Shown in pieces: positions 7,483-15,615 of a stretch of DNA of 64,000 nucleotides (its first letter is position 1; each line of letters starts with the position of its first letter). The stretch lies in the NCBI RefSeq assembly GCF_030409685.1, contig NZ_JAUFQJ010000006.1:372001-436000 (forward strand), given 5' to 3'. Both the position numbers and the translations under genes were made by a program. This stretch comes from Ferruginibacter paludis. GTDB taxonomy: Bacteria; Bacteroidota; Bacteroidia; Chitinophagales; Chitinophagaceae. The notes under the pieces were generated by a model. The model made no database searches, was not told the origin of the DNA, and saw only the letters and a program-made list of their open reading frames with translations.

Positions 7483-8118
7483 ATGAACCTGATAATATTC
7501 GGAGCAACCGGTATGGTAGGCAAACAATTGGTAAAACAGGCTTTGTACATGGGCCATCAGGTAAAAGCCTACGGCAGAAATGTGTTTACAGAAAACCTGC
7601 CGGAACATAAAGAACTGGAATTGATACAAGGCGCTTTATTTGATGAAAAGCTGGTGCTCACTGCTATCAAAGGCTGCGATGCCGTGTTATCCGCATTGGG
7701 TGGCGCTTTCGATGGAACAGATGTTACAAGGTCACTGGGCATGAAAAATATTGTTGCGCAAATGCAGAAATCAAGTTGCAAACGAATCATCGGCATCGGG
7801 GGATTGGGTATTTTAAATGCCGGCGCAGATGACGAGACCCTGATCATGGATCTGCCGGATTTTAAACCAGAATATATACCCGTCAGCATGGAACACTTTA
7901 AAGCCTATAATTTCTTAAAGGCATCTTCACTCGAATGGACGTTTGTTTGTCCGCCTGATATTATTGATGCAGAAGTTACCGGACATTATACTACCAATGC
8001 TGACTATCCCCCGGCTACAAACAAATACCGCATCAACGCCGGCGACCTGGCTATGTTTATGCTGAAGGAAATAACGGCCAACGAATACATTCAGCACCGG
8101 GTAGGCATCTCCAATTAA
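7483..8118 (+). CDS. NAD(P)-binding protein, atypical short-chain dehydrogenase (NmrA/BVR-B-like)
   Basis: A 211-residue Rossmann-fold protein beginning MNLIIFGATGMVGKQLV, with the dinucleotide loop GATGMVG at 7-13. ALGG follows near 70-75, and a VCPPDI segment comes after the third strand region. The lack of a YxxxK pair and the overall length fit the NAD(P)H-binding family related to flavin/biliverdin reductase B and NmrA-like epimerases. The substrate is unknown. It is a single gene with no operon partner; the frameshifted GNAT remnant lies upstream. Confidence 0.8.
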   Translation: MNLIIFGATGMVGKQLVKQALYMGHQVKAYGRNVFTENLPEHKELELIQGALFDEKLVLTAIKGCDAVLSALGGAFDGTDVTRSLGMKNIVAQMQKSSCKRIIGIGGLGILNAGADDETLIMDLPDFKPEYIPVSMEHFKAYNFLKASSLEWTFVCPPDIIDAEVTGHYTTNADYPPATNKYRINAGDLAMFMLKEITANEYIQHRVGISN

Positions 8119-8186
8119 CATCAATTAATTTTATCAAACCCTTAACCAAAACAGGGTACAATATTGTACATCTTTACAAAAAAAAA

Positions 8187-8591
8187 TTGAAGCAACTTTT
8201 ACTTTTCTTTTTTGTAGTCTGCACAGCCTTTGCCAAAGCGCAAAAGATAGACAGCATCTATGTAAACCTATATACCGATAGTCTGAAAAAAGGCACTTAC
8301 AATTACATCAATATTGACGGCAAATTGGCCAACGGCAGATACCTTCCGCTGGATACTACTGACCTGGTTTTTACATCGTCCGCCGGCCAGTTTAAAGGAA
8401 ACAGTTTATGGATTGACAGGGATTTTAAACAACAGAAAGTATCTATCAGGGTGGTGATGAAAAACAATCCGGCGCTCCACCGGGAATTCGACATTTACAT
8501 CAAACAGAAGCCGGATGATGAACATTTGAAAACAGCAGAGGAAATCATGAATGAAATGAGACAGTCCAGAAAGAAAAACGGCAGATCATAA
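8187..8591 (+). CDS. Exported protein of unknown function, TTG start
   Basis: The frame opens with TTG at 8187 after nine A residues and encodes a clear signal peptide (KQLLLFFFVVCTAFAKAQ, cleavage expected after AKAQ). A ~115-residue mature domain follows, predicted mostly beta, with a charged C-terminal tail rich in Lys, Arg and Glu. No ATG precedes the signal peptide in frame, so TTG is the probable start. I do not recognise the family; the compact beta domain with alternating polar/hydrophobic strands resembles periplasmic Ig-like modules. An intrinsic terminator follows at 8612-8653. Confidence 0.65.
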   Translation: MKQLLLFFFVVCTAFAKAQKIDSIYVNLYTDSLKKGTYNYINIDGKLANGRYLPLDTTDLVFTSSAGQFKGNSLWIDRDFKQQKVSIRVVMKNNPALHREFDIYIKQKPDDEHLKTAEEIMNEMRQSRKKNGRS

Positions 8592-8611
8592 CGCTCCGAT
8601 ATAGCACAAAT

Positions 8612-8653
8612 AGAAATCCCGGCTAACTGAAAATACAATTATCCGGGATTTCT
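8612..8653 (+). terminator. Intrinsic terminator between convergent genes
   Basis: AGAAATCCCGG at 8612-8622 pairs perfectly with CCGGGATTTCT at 8643-8653, with a 20-base AT-rich loop and a T-rich tail on the plus strand. It probably ends the exported-protein transcript and may also serve the convergent transaldolase gene. Confidence 0.7.
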
Positions 8654-8682
8654 TTTACCAGCCTTCTTTATGGCAAATATTG

Positions 8683-9336
8683 TTATGCAAACTTCTTGGC
8701 ATCTTCTAAAAACTTAGCCAGGCCAATATCTGTCAATGGATGTTTTAATAATCCAAGGATGGAATCCAGCGGGCAGGTACAAACATCTGCCCCGGCCTCA
8801 GCACATTTAATAATATGATTTGGATAGCGTATTGACGCTGCCAGAATTTCTGTTTTATATCCCTGCACGGTAAATATTTGGCGCAGCTGGTGAATCAGTT
8901 CCATACCATCCCAACCACTGTCATCTATTCTGCCGATAAACGGCGAAACATAAGATGCGCCTGCTTTTGCAGCCAGTATCGCCTGGCCTGCTGAAAATAT
9001 CAGCGTGCAATTGGTTCTGATGCCATTGTCACTAAACCATTTAATTGCTTTTACGCCTTCCTTTATCATCGGCACTTTTACTACGATGTTCGGATGAATA
9101 GCGTGCAGCTTTTTTCCTTCTTCGATGATGCCATCAAAATCGGTTGAAACTACTTCAGCACTAATATCACCATCTACCATTTCGCAGATAGTTTTATAAT
9201 GATTGGTAACGGCTTCAATTCCCTTGATGCCTTCTTTGGCCATCAGTGAAGGATTGGTTGTAACGCCATCTAAAATTCCAAGATCGTTTGCTTCTTTAAT
9301 CTGTGCCAGGTTGGCTGTGTCTATAAAAAATTTCAT
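8683..9336 (-). CDS. Transaldolase / fructose-6-phosphate aldolase family (TalC type)
   Basis: A small (217-residue) transaldolase of the FSA/TalC/MipB class, cytoplasmic, acting on C3 units in the non-oxidative pentose phosphate pathway. The start [13 protein letters not shown] and [15 protein letters not shown] are hallmarks. The Schiff-base lysine is K87 in [16 protein letters not shown] and [11 protein letters not shown] at the C-terminus are also conserved. Sequence alone does not cleanly separate transaldolase from F6P aldolase activity; transaldolase is the more frequent finding in this group. It is a single gene. Confidence 0.93.
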   Translation of the reverse strand: MKFFIDTANLAQIKEANDLGILDGVTTNPSLMAKEGIKGIEAVTNHYKTICEMVDGDISAEVVSTDFDGIIEEGKKLHAIHPNIVVKVPMIKEGVKAIKWFSDNGIRTNCTLIFSAGQAILAAKAGASYVSPFIGRIDDSGWDGMELIHQLRQIFTVQGYKTEILAASIRYPNHIIKCAEAGADVCTCPLDSILGLLKHPLTDIGLAKFLEDAKKFA

Positions 9337-9492
9337 ACGACTATCCCCTTAAAGGAGGAATGCTTTTTTATTGGTGATAAATTCAAATACATTGCAAAAG
9401 TAGATTAATTGTCATAAAAACAATTAAAAATTATACAGAAGATTCAATACACAAAATTAGGGAAGATATTTTAACTATGGGGCATAAAAAAT

Positions 9493-9586
9493 GGCAAGTT
9501 ACTTACATCGCACCGCTCAACCATCTACCCTTGCTACCTTCCGGTCCTGGGGGAGTTCAACAGGAGCTGGTCGTATAAGACTTGCC
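9493..9586 (-). ncRNA. ffs: Signal recognition particle RNA, small bacterial type (4.5S-like)
   Basis: The minus strand contains the conserved SRP helix 8 core: CCCAGGACCGGAAGGUAGCAAGGGU with the GGAA tetraloop and the asymmetric bulge that binds Ffh. The ends pair as GGCAAGU (9586-9580) with ACUUGCC (9499-9493), giving a 94-nt rod. A U-rich tail follows at 9490-9485. It acts with Ffh in co-translational targeting of membrane proteins. The exact processed ends are inferred from the terminal stem. Confidence 0.93.
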
Positions 9587-9966
9587 GATGCAAATATAGG
9601 GTAGAAATAGTTAGAGATAAAAATAACATCTCAATTATTTTGCAACTCATTTCAGGTGTAGTCTATTACCATTGTGTAAGCTTTCTTTTTGTCCGGGCTA
9701 AGAAGCTTTGTGGTACTGCATTTGCGTCGCACTCTTGTACATTATTTTTCATGCAGCGGTAGCTTTCGTCTTCATGTATCTGCGCATAAAAAAATATTTC
9801 AATTACAATTGGTAAAATAAAACGTTTTAATTAGGTCACACATTATACAACAAGGCACATAAAAATCCAATAATAAGAAAAACATCCTTACATTTAAAAT
9901 TCAAAATTTTCGCCTGTAACCAGCGATTTTGCTTAAACAATTTACTCACAAAAAAAATTCTTCAGA
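9587..9966. other. Intergenic region, 380 bp, with one dispersed repeat copy
   Basis: AT-rich spacer between the SRP RNA and the DUF1080 gene. The only structured element I see is repeat copy A (9691-9740). No open frame with a credible start or protein-like composition is present on either strand. Confidence 0.6.
9691..9740 (+). repeat. Dispersed repeat, copy A
   Basis: Fifty bases running from GTCCGGGCTAAG through CTTTGTGGTACTGC to GCGTCGCACTCTTGTAC. They match copy B at 41940-41989 at 43 of 50 positions without gaps, and match the reverse complement of copy C at 1546-1594 with one or a few small gaps. The similarity to B does not clearly continue past GTAC, whereas B and C stay similar for another ~34 bases. 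Confidence 0.75.
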
Positions 9967-10566
9967 ATGAAAGGATGGTCTCTTTTTTACTGCCTTGTAT
10001 TTTTATCAGCAGCAGGTTCTGCACAAAGTTTTAAATCCATTTTCAACGGCAAAGATCTTACCGGCTGGAAAAATAACGGTACCGAAAAATGGTACGTTGA
10101 TAAAAAGGAACTCGTATGCGAAAGTGGCCCTGACAAACAGTATGGTTATCTTTCTACCACAAAAAATTATAAAAATTTCGAGCTCAGTTTACAGTTTAAA
10201 CAAGAGGCCAATGGTAACAGTGGCGTGTTTATCCGCTCTTCTATTGAGGGTACAAAAATCAGCGGCTGGCAGGTAGAAGTGGCGCCGGAAAATTTGCATA
10301 CCGGTGGCATTTACGAATCGTACGGCCGTGGCTGGCTGATACAACCAAAACCGGAAGATGAAAAATGGCTAAGGATGGGACAATGGAACACCATGAAGAT
10401 TTTGGTAAACGGTGACGAAATTACAAGCTGGTTAAACGGACACCAGATGGTGTATTTAAAGGATGAAAAAATCGGGCAGGGCGAAGGTTTTATCGCATTG
10501 CAGATCCACGATGGTGGTGGCATTAAAGTAAGATGGAAAAATATTCGCATTAAAGAACTGAAATAA
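9967..10566 (+). CDS. DUF1080 / 3-keto-disaccharide hydrolase-like secreted protein
   Basis: A 199-residue exported protein: signal peptide ending SAAGSAQ, then one concanavalin-like beta-sandwich domain (DUF1080, PF06439). It starts FKSIFNGKDLTGWK and carries YGYLSTTKNYKNFELSLQF, GNSGVFIRS and LQIHDGG. Members cleave 3-keto-glycosides or related glycosidic bonds outside the cytoplasm. It is followed 60 bp later by a Gfo/Idh/MocA oxidoreductase. That pairing recurs in Bacteroidota and Planctomycetota and fits a 3-keto sugar route, with oxidation by one partner and hydrolysis by the other. The actual substrate is not visible. Confidence 0.88.
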   Translation: MKGWSLFYCLVFLSAAGSAQSFKSIFNGKDLTGWKNNGTEKWYVDKKELVCESGPDKQYGYLSTTKNYKNFELSLQFKQEANGNSGVFIRSSIEGTKISGWQVEVAPENLHTGGIYESYGRGWLIQPKPEDEKWLRMGQWNTMKILVNGDEITSWLNGHQMVYLKDEKIGQGEGFIALQIHDGGGIKVRWKNIRIKELK

Positions 10567-10626
10567 ATTCACTTCATTTTACCTGAATTCAAGTTATAAT
10601 TTTCCCAATCAACATAATTTAAAAAA

Positions 10627-11994
10627 ATGAAAAATACCTCAGATTCCTCTCGCAGAAATTTCATCAAAAAAATGGCCGGCGCCTCTGCGGCAATTGCTGT
10701 GGGTAATGCCGCGTTTGCAACTCAAGCAAATAATAACTACTTCGAAAAGCTGCACCGCAACCCCTTCAGCGCAAACGATAAAATAAACTTCGCCCTGATA
10801 GGTGCAGGAGGCATGGGCACTCAGGATGTTATCACAGCCTTAAAAACACCCAATGTAAAACTGGTAGCCGTATGCGATCTGTACAAAGGCCGGTTAAAAG
10901 ACGCCACTACAAAATGGGGCAATGATCTTTTTTTAACGCAACACTACAAAGAAATTTTAAGTCGTAAAGATGTGGATGCGGTCATCATCGCAACACCCGA
11001 TCATTGGCACCAGCAAATTTCTATTGATGCCATGCGTGCTGGTAAACATGTGTATTGCGAGAAACCAATGGTACATGCCATTACAGAAGGGCCCGCCGTA
11101 ATAAAAGCGCAAACGGAAACAGGCAAAGTGTTCCAGGTGGGCAGCCAGGGCGTTTCTTCACTGGGTAATGAAAAGGCAAAACAGTTATTAAAGGATGGTG
11201 CCATCGGTACATTAAATTATGCAGAAGGTTTTTGGGCCAGGCACTCTCCTACAGGCGCATGGCAATACCCAATTCCTGCCGATGCTTCAACAGATACCGT
11301 TGACTGGGAAACCTATATCAGCAACACCACCAAACGTCCGTTTGATGCTACCCGTTTTTTCAGGTGGAGAAATTACAGGGATTATGGAACCGGCATGGCG
11401 GGTGATCTTTTTGTGCACTTATTCTCAAGTCTTCATTTCATTACCAATTCTTACGGCCCTAATAAAATATATGCTGCCGGCGGCTTACGCTACTGGAAAG
11501 ACGGCCGTGAAGTACCCGATGTTTTGTTGGGAACATTTGATTATCCGCAAAGCGTTGCCCATGCTCCTTTCAATCTTTCCCTGCGTTGTAATTTTGTAGA
11601 TGGCACCAGCGGTACCACTTACCTAAAACTGGTAGGCAGCGAAGGCAGCATGGATGTAACCTGGGATAGTGTTACTTTAAAAAGAAATAAAACAACCGAA
11701 ACAGATGATCCTTTCCTGATTGAGCAAATGAAAAAAGCAGGTACACCACTCAGTGACCGAAAAAGAATTTTGCCTCCGGAAGAATACACGTTTGCTGCAG
11801 AGAAAGATTACCTGGGCGGACCATACGATCATTTTGTTAACTTTTTTACAGCTATACGCAATGGCAGAAAGGTTGCAGAAGATGCCGTATTTGCCTACAG
11901 GGCTGCGGCGCCTGCCTTACTTTGCAACGACAGTTTTAACCAGGACACCGCCATGCTTTGGAACCCAGAAACAATGCAGTTAGTAAAAAAATAA
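10627..11994 (+). CDS. Gfo/Idh/MocA family oxidoreductase with Tat signal
   Basis: A 455-residue NAD(P)-dependent sugar dehydrogenase-like enzyme. The N-terminus SSRRNFIKKMAGASAAIAVG is a twin-arginine signal, so it is exported folded. The dinucleotide loop is LIGAGGMGTQD near 58-67, and the family EKP is at 145-147 in HVYCEKPM. C-terminal substrate-domain segments include GDLFVHLFSSLHF. With the upstream DUF1080 protein it probably forms a periplasmic oxidation/hydrolysis pair for glycosides. It is followed by a dead signal-peptide relic (12005-12052) and a terminator. Confidence 0.9.
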   Translation: MKNTSDSSRRNFIKKMAGASAAIAVGNAAFATQANNNYFEKLHRNPFSANDKINFALIGAGGMGTQDVITALKTPNVKLVAVCDLYKGRLKDATTKWGNDLFLTQHYKEILSRKDVDAVIIATPDHWHQQISIDAMRAGKHVYCEKPMVHAITEGPAVIKAQTETGKVFQVGSQGVSSLGNEKAKQLLKDGAIGTLNYAEGFWARHSPTGAWQYPIPADASTDTVDWETYISNTTKRPFDATRFFRWRNYRDYGTGMAGDLFVHLFSSLHFITNSYGPNKIYAAGGLRYWKDGREVPDVLLGTFDYPQSVAHAPFNLSLRCNFVDGTSGTTYLKLVGSEGSMDVTWDSVTLKRNKTTETDDPFLIEQMKKAGTPLSDRKRILPPEEYTFAAEKDYLGGPYDHFVNFFTAIRNGRKVAEDAVFAYRAAAPALLCNDSFNQDTAMLWNPETMQLVKK

Positions 11995-12004
11995 AATCAT
12001 CAGG

Positions 12005-12052
12005 ATGAAAAGTATTTTTTAAAAATAGCTTTCGCCCTGCTTGCATTAGCTT
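12005..12052 (+). pseudogene. Relic of an exported-protein gene (signal peptide only)
   Basis: ATG at 12005 reads MKSIF and stops. With a one-base shift in the T/A homopolymer the next codons read KIAFALLALA before another stop. Lys-rich start plus hydrophobic run is a signal peptide, so this looks like the frameshifted stump of a third gene of the DUF1080/Gfo-Idh operon. It is cut off just before the shared terminator. It is short, so the assignment is tentative. Confidence 0.4.
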
Positions 12053-12063
12053 AACGGAAAAAA

Positions 12064-12106
12064 CAAAAGGCTGCAAACACAGGATTTGCAGCCTTTTGTT
12101 TTTTAA
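12064..12106 (+). terminator. Intrinsic terminator of the DUF1080/Gfo-Idh operon
   Basis: AAAAGGCTGCAAA (12065-12077) pairs perfectly with TTTGCAGCCTTTT (12085-12097), with a 7-base loop, followed by GTTTTTT. This is a strong factor-independent terminator. Confidence 0.88.
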
Positions 12107-12246
12107 TCTATTTTTATAATTTTCTGCAACAACACGTATACAAGTTATAAAAAATTTACCTTCGCAAAATAGTTGGTGAGATTATTGCATATATCCGGCT
12201 ATTTATTATTGGCTGAGGAGTAAGAAAAACTATTGTAACTTAAAAT

Positions 12247-12663
12247 TTGAACACATTGACACAAACATATATTTTTTCAGCAGCGGCTTTCATTGCAGGT
12301 TTTGTTATTGCCTGGATTGTACGCACCATTGCGATGGCAAAATTGCAGAAATCGCTTAAGAGCACGCAGGGCTATCTGGAAAGTGCACTGTTAAAAAAAG
12401 AAACATTGCAAAAGGAAAATGTTCATGTGCATCAGTTAAAACAAGCCGCAGAAATGGAGTGTGAAAAAAAGCTGGAGCAAGCCAACAAGTTGAACAAAAT
12501 ATTGGATGAAGATATCTTATTGTTACAAAAAAGCAATGAAGAAACGGAGGCATTATTACGACAGGGCCAACCTGCCCTACACGCCCTTAAACTCCAATTG
12601 CTTGACGCCCACAACACCATCGCCCGATACAAAGCGCAGCAGCAAGTAGGAAAAAAAGTATAA
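12247..12663 (+). CDS. Membrane-anchored coiled-coil protein of unknown function, TTG start
   Basis: The frame opens at TTG 12247, with a stop codon two codons upstream in frame. No ATG exists before the N-terminal membrane helix (IFSAAAFIAGFVIAWIV), so a non-ATG start is likely. After the anchor come ~105 residues of heptad-like sequence rich in Lys, Glu, Gln and Leu, i.e. one long coiled coil, ending in a basic tail. The architecture resembles the N-terminal part of RmuC-like or other envelope scaffold proteins, but no catalytic domain follows. I do not recognise a named family. Confidence 0.6.
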   Translation: MNTLTQTYIFSAAAFIAGFVIAWIVRTIAMAKLQKSLKSTQGYLESALLKKETLQKENVHVHQLKQAAEMECEKKLEQANKLNKILDEDILLLQKSNEETEALLRQGQPALHALKLQLLDAHNTIARYKAQQQVGKKV

Positions 12664-13042
12664 TTAAGATAGTGTTCAAAAGTGAAGCTTCAATTCAAAA
12701 AGGGGTTTTCATAGGATTAATAGTCAACACTAACTGGTACGGATTACTGCTGTAATACAACAGCTGAGGTTTCCCAAGAATTTTACTCAAAAAATTCATT
12801 TCTTATCATTCTTAAAATGCTAGTTTATAAAAGCATATATCACAGAATACATACTCGCCAAAAGCACTACACATTTCCAGCAATACATTTTTTTCATTTG
12901 TTTTTATTTAGCTAACAAAGTTAGGAAGGCATATGTTTTAATGGTGTTAATAATTTTTCTCTTTACCTACATGCATTACCAAAACCACGAGCTGCCCGGG
13001 CATACAATTTGTTCTTATTACAATTCACTAAATAAATTGTTT
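12664..13042. other. Intergenic region, 379 bp
   Basis: AT-rich spacer before the next plus-strand gene. It holds one possible minus-strand micro-ORF (12820-12897), preceded by a good -7 element at 12916-12923. An upstream extension of the plus-strand gene (12941-13042) is open, but lies ahead of its signal peptide and is not expected to be translated. Confidence 0.5.
12820..12897 (-). CDS. Possible 25-residue hydrophobic peptide
   Basis: ATG at 12897 encodes MKKMYCWKCVVLLASMYSV followed by IYAFIN: a basic N-terminus, two cysteines and one hydrophobic helix. On the same strand a perfect TAnnTTTG element (TAACTTTG) lies at 12923-12916, about 18 bases before the ATG, the right place for a short-leader transcript. 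There is no clear -33 element and no terminator. Too short to judge by composition alone. Confidence 0.3.
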   Translation of the reverse strand: MKKMYCWKCVVLLASMYSVIYAFIN

Positions 13043-13489
13043 ATGAAAACTAAATGGATAATCACTGCATTGATAGCCTTGCTGGCAACGACAAATGTAC
13101 ATGCACAAACAGTATCAAAGGATTCTATCAATATGCTGAAACAGCAAAAGGAAGCACTAAAAATTGCCAAGCGTTTAAATGAACAAAAATTAAAACTTGC
13201 TGATCTTGAAAATAGTGTAGAAAAGAAGACCCTTGATATGCAAAATACTGCCCGAAAGGCACAGGAGTCGGCAAACAACAATGCAAAAGCTGCTGACAAA
13301 TTAAACAGCAGTCCTCAAAGTGAAAGACTGGCTAACAAAGCAGATAACAAAGCTGGCGATGCGAAAAAAGATGCGAAAAAGGCAAGGAAATCAGAAGATG
13401 ATTTAAATAAAACCCGGGATAAAATTGAAAAGTTAAGAAAGAAAATTGCTGATGATGAGGCGAAGCTTTCAGCAATGAGACCTTCGTAA
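13043..13489 (+). CDS. Exported Lys-rich coiled-coil protein
   Basis: I start at the ATG at 13043 (MKTKWIITALIALLATTNVHAQ), a textbook signal peptide; the longer frame ahead of it has no signal logic. The mature ~126 residues are highly charged. They contain helical stretches (LKQQKEALKIAKRLNEQKL, a central Asn/Ala/Lys-rich segment, and DLNKTRDKIEKLRKKIADDE) typical of a periplasmic coiled coil. No enzymatic motif is present. It stands alone between two unrelated genes; function unknown. Confidence 0.7.
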   Translation: MKTKWIITALIALLATTNVHAQTVSKDSINMLKQQKEALKIAKRLNEQKLKLADLENSVEKKTLDMQNTARKAQESANNNAKAADKLNSSPQSERLANKADNKAGDAKKDAKKARKSEDDLNKTRDKIEKLRKKIADDEAKLSAMRPS

Positions 13490-13654
13490 ACAAAAGCAAG
13501 TAATCTGCAAAAGCAGCGTAGATAATAACTTCATCAATGTTGACTACTAAATTATTTCAACGCTGAGCTTGGTTATTAAACGCACCTAAAAATATCCATC
13601 ACTTAAAAAAGCTGTTTGTAAAACTTACTGCTTATCTTAAAGCAATAAAATTGT

Positions 13655-14674
13655 ATGAAAGCAGCAGTATTAATAAAAAAAGGACCAGCACTTAAAGCAT
13701 TCGAAATAAGAGAAGTACCGAAGCCCGAAATTAAACCAGGACAAATATTAATAAAAGTAGCCGCCTTCGGGTTGAATTTTGCCGATGTTATGGCGCGGAG
13801 AGGGATGTATAAAGAAGCCCCTCCTCTGCCCGCCATTTTGGGTTATGATGTCGCCGGAACAATAGATGAAATCGGTGCAGGTGTTACCAATTTAAAAAAG
13901 GGCGACCGCGTTACAGCAATGACAAGGTTTGGTGGTTACGCTGAATATGCGTTAACCAATGCGAGCGCAGTGGCTGTAATTCCGGACGAGTTGGATACAG
14001 CGACAGCAACCGCTCTTACAACACAATATTGCACGGCGTTTTACGCAGCCTCCGAGATGGTGAACTTGCATAGAGGTGACAGTGTCTTAATTCAGTCTGG
14101 TGCTGGTGGTGTTGGTACGGCATTAATACAATTTGCCAAACACCGTGGGTGCAGGATATTTGCCACAGCTGGCAGCGAGAGCAAGTTAAATTACCTGAAA
14201 GGGTTAGGAGTTCAGCACCCGATCAATTACAATACGCAAGATTTTGAAAAGGTGATAAAAGATGTTACTGAACAAAAAGGTGTAGATGCCATTTTTGACG
14301 CGGTTGGTGGTAAGAGCATCAAAAAAGGAATTCGATCACTTGCACCAGGTGGCCGCATTGTCTGTTATGGCGCTTCTGCATTGAATGGTAAAAATATTTT
14401 TGGTAAAATCATTATCGCACTGCAATTTGGGTTCTATCATCCGGCCATGCTGATGATGCCTTCCAAGTCGATAATCGGCATCAATATGCTGCAGATTGCA
14501 GACCACCAACCGGCGGTAATCCAACGTTGTTTACATCAGGTGATGGAACTTTACAAGGCAGGTGTATTCAAACCATCCATCGCAAAAACATTCCCTTCAA
14601 CGGCAATTGGTGAAGCACATGACTTTTTGGAAAACAGGATGAGCACCGGCAAGGTGGTGGTTCAATGGAAATAA
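13655..14674 (+). CDS. Medium-chain dehydrogenase/reductase, quinone oxidoreductase (VAT-1-like)
   Basis: A 339-residue zinc-independent MDR enzyme that should reduce quinones or enals with NADPH in the cytoplasm. The N-terminal GroES-like domain carries FGLNFADVMARRGMY, ILGYDVAGTIDEIG and GDRV. The Rossmann domain has VLIQSGAGGVGTALIQ and a YGASAL segment. Zinc-ligand cysteines of alcohol dehydrogenases are absent, as expected for the quinone reductase/VAT-1 branch. It is a single gene convergent with the hypothetical gene at 14722. Confidence 0.88.
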   Translation: MKAAVLIKKGPALKAFEIREVPKPEIKPGQILIKVAAFGLNFADVMARRGMYKEAPPLPAILGYDVAGTIDEIGAGVTNLKKGDRVTAMTRFGGYAEYALTNASAVAVIPDELDTATATALTTQYCTAFYAASEMVNLHRGDSVLIQSGAGGVGTALIQFAKHRGCRIFATAGSESKLNYLKGLGVQHPINYNTQDFEKVIKDVTEQKGVDAIFDAVGGKSIKKGIRSLAPGGRIVCYGASALNGKNIFGKIIIALQFGFYHPAMLMMPSKSIIGINMLQIADHQPAVIQRCLHQVMELYKAGVFKPSIAKTFPSTAIGEAHDFLENRMSTGKVVVQWK

Positions 14675-14721
14675 GTCGGAACCTGCAAAAATGATTTTAT
14701 AATTTGTTGAATATACGAAGT

Positions 14722-15150
14722 TTATTTTATCAGCAGTTTGTGCAGCCGTTCAATTTCACCCTTCTCAGCCGGCGACAATATATCACCGTTATCATATTTG
14801 GATTTAAGAAACAAAACCATTTTATGCTGGGGGTATTTTGCAAGAATTTCATTGATGTATACACCCGATTTTTCATCTTTAATAACAGCAGGTGCTGCAA
14901 CCGGCATGGGAGACTTATAACGGGTGGGCTTTTTAAGAATGACCGCTTCCAGGGTGGCTAATTTACCCGGTGGCATCCCGGCAACTTTAGCAGCTTTGGC
15001 ATGCAAATCCTGCAATTGCTTTTTACTAAGTCCGCCCCTTTCCCGGTATTGAAACAACAAGCTTTTTATAAAATTTGATGCAGGGTAAGCGTCCATTGTA
15101 AGCCGCAGAATATCATTGATAACATCCACCGATGGATTTTTTCTGATCAT
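14722..15150 (-). CDS. Conserved hypothetical protein, 142 residues
   Basis: A soluble protein with no signal peptide. It is helix-rich, with an N-terminal segment (VINDILRLTMDAYPASNFIKS), a GGLSKKQLQDLHAKA helix-turn, a Pro/Ala-rich linker near 80-90, and a C-terminal helix pair ending ERLHKLLIK. The middle resembles the small helical domain often found in phage-type or RNA-related proteins of Bacteroidota, but I cannot name it. Normal composition and a clean ATG (15150) support it being real. Confidence 0.65.
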   Translation of the reverse strand: MIRKNPSVDVINDILRLTMDAYPASNFIKSLLFQYRERGGLSKKQLQDLHAKAAKVAGMPPGKLATLEAVILKKPTRYKSPMPVAAPAVIKDEKSGVYINEILAKYPQHKMVLFLKSKYDNGDILSPAEKGEIERLHKLLIK

Positions 15151-15210
15151 ATTTTTGATTTGGAGATGAAAGTAAGAAAAAAAATACGGGAACGATCATT
15201 GATATATAAC

Positions 15211-15258
15211 ACAAAAAAATGGAGTGTCCGTTTAAACGTTGTTTAAATGGACACTCCA
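15211..15258 (-). terminator. Strong intrinsic terminator of a small membrane-protein gene
   Basis: TGGAGTGTCCGTTTAAAC at 15220-15237 pairs with GTTTAAATGGACACTCCA at 15241-15258: 18 bp, one wobble, 3-base loop. On the minus strand the stem is followed by seven T (15219-15213). It lies 25 bp after the stop of the 38-codon gene at 15284-15400, which is evidence that that gene is transcribed. Confidence 0.85.
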
Positions 15259-15283
15259 TAGATCGACCTTCACTCTCCTTTCG

Positions 15284-15400
15284 TTATACTTTTTTAGGAG
15301 ACTGCTTTGCAAGTTTTACTGAGAAGTAAACAAGTGAAGCTACAGAAAGAATGAGGGTGAGGTTCAACAGCATTGAAGCGTTGTTGGGGTAATTGGTCAT
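15284..15400 (-). CDS. Small single-span membrane protein, 38 residues
   Basis: From ATG 15400 the minus strand encodes MTNYPNNASMLLNLTLILSV followed by ASLVYFSVKLAKQSPKKV. It has a short polar N-terminus, a ~20-residue hydrophobic helix and a Lys-rich tail, i.e. an N-out/C-in single-pass peptide by the positive-inside rule. A strong terminator follows 25 bp downstream. The frame is too short for usual gene callers. Function unknown; small bacterial membrane proteins of this form often bind larger membrane complexes, which is only a possibility here. Confidence 0.65.
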   Translation of the reverse strand: MTNYPNNASMLLNLTLILSVASLVYFSVKLAKQSPKKV

Positions 15401-15615
15401 GGGGTAAAGATTTAGGGTTTCAGATGAATAGTTAACTGAAAAAGAAGATAATTATTGTGCTGCGTTCCTTTTTTCTGTTTTTTTACTGTCTTTAGTTGTT
15501 AATATACAGCCACATATAAAAAAAACAGTACTTTTACTATATAGCTTTTTTAAGAAAACTTATGTTGCAAACAATAGCCGCGATAAGTTTTGTACATTTA
15601 CAAAAAAATAACCTG

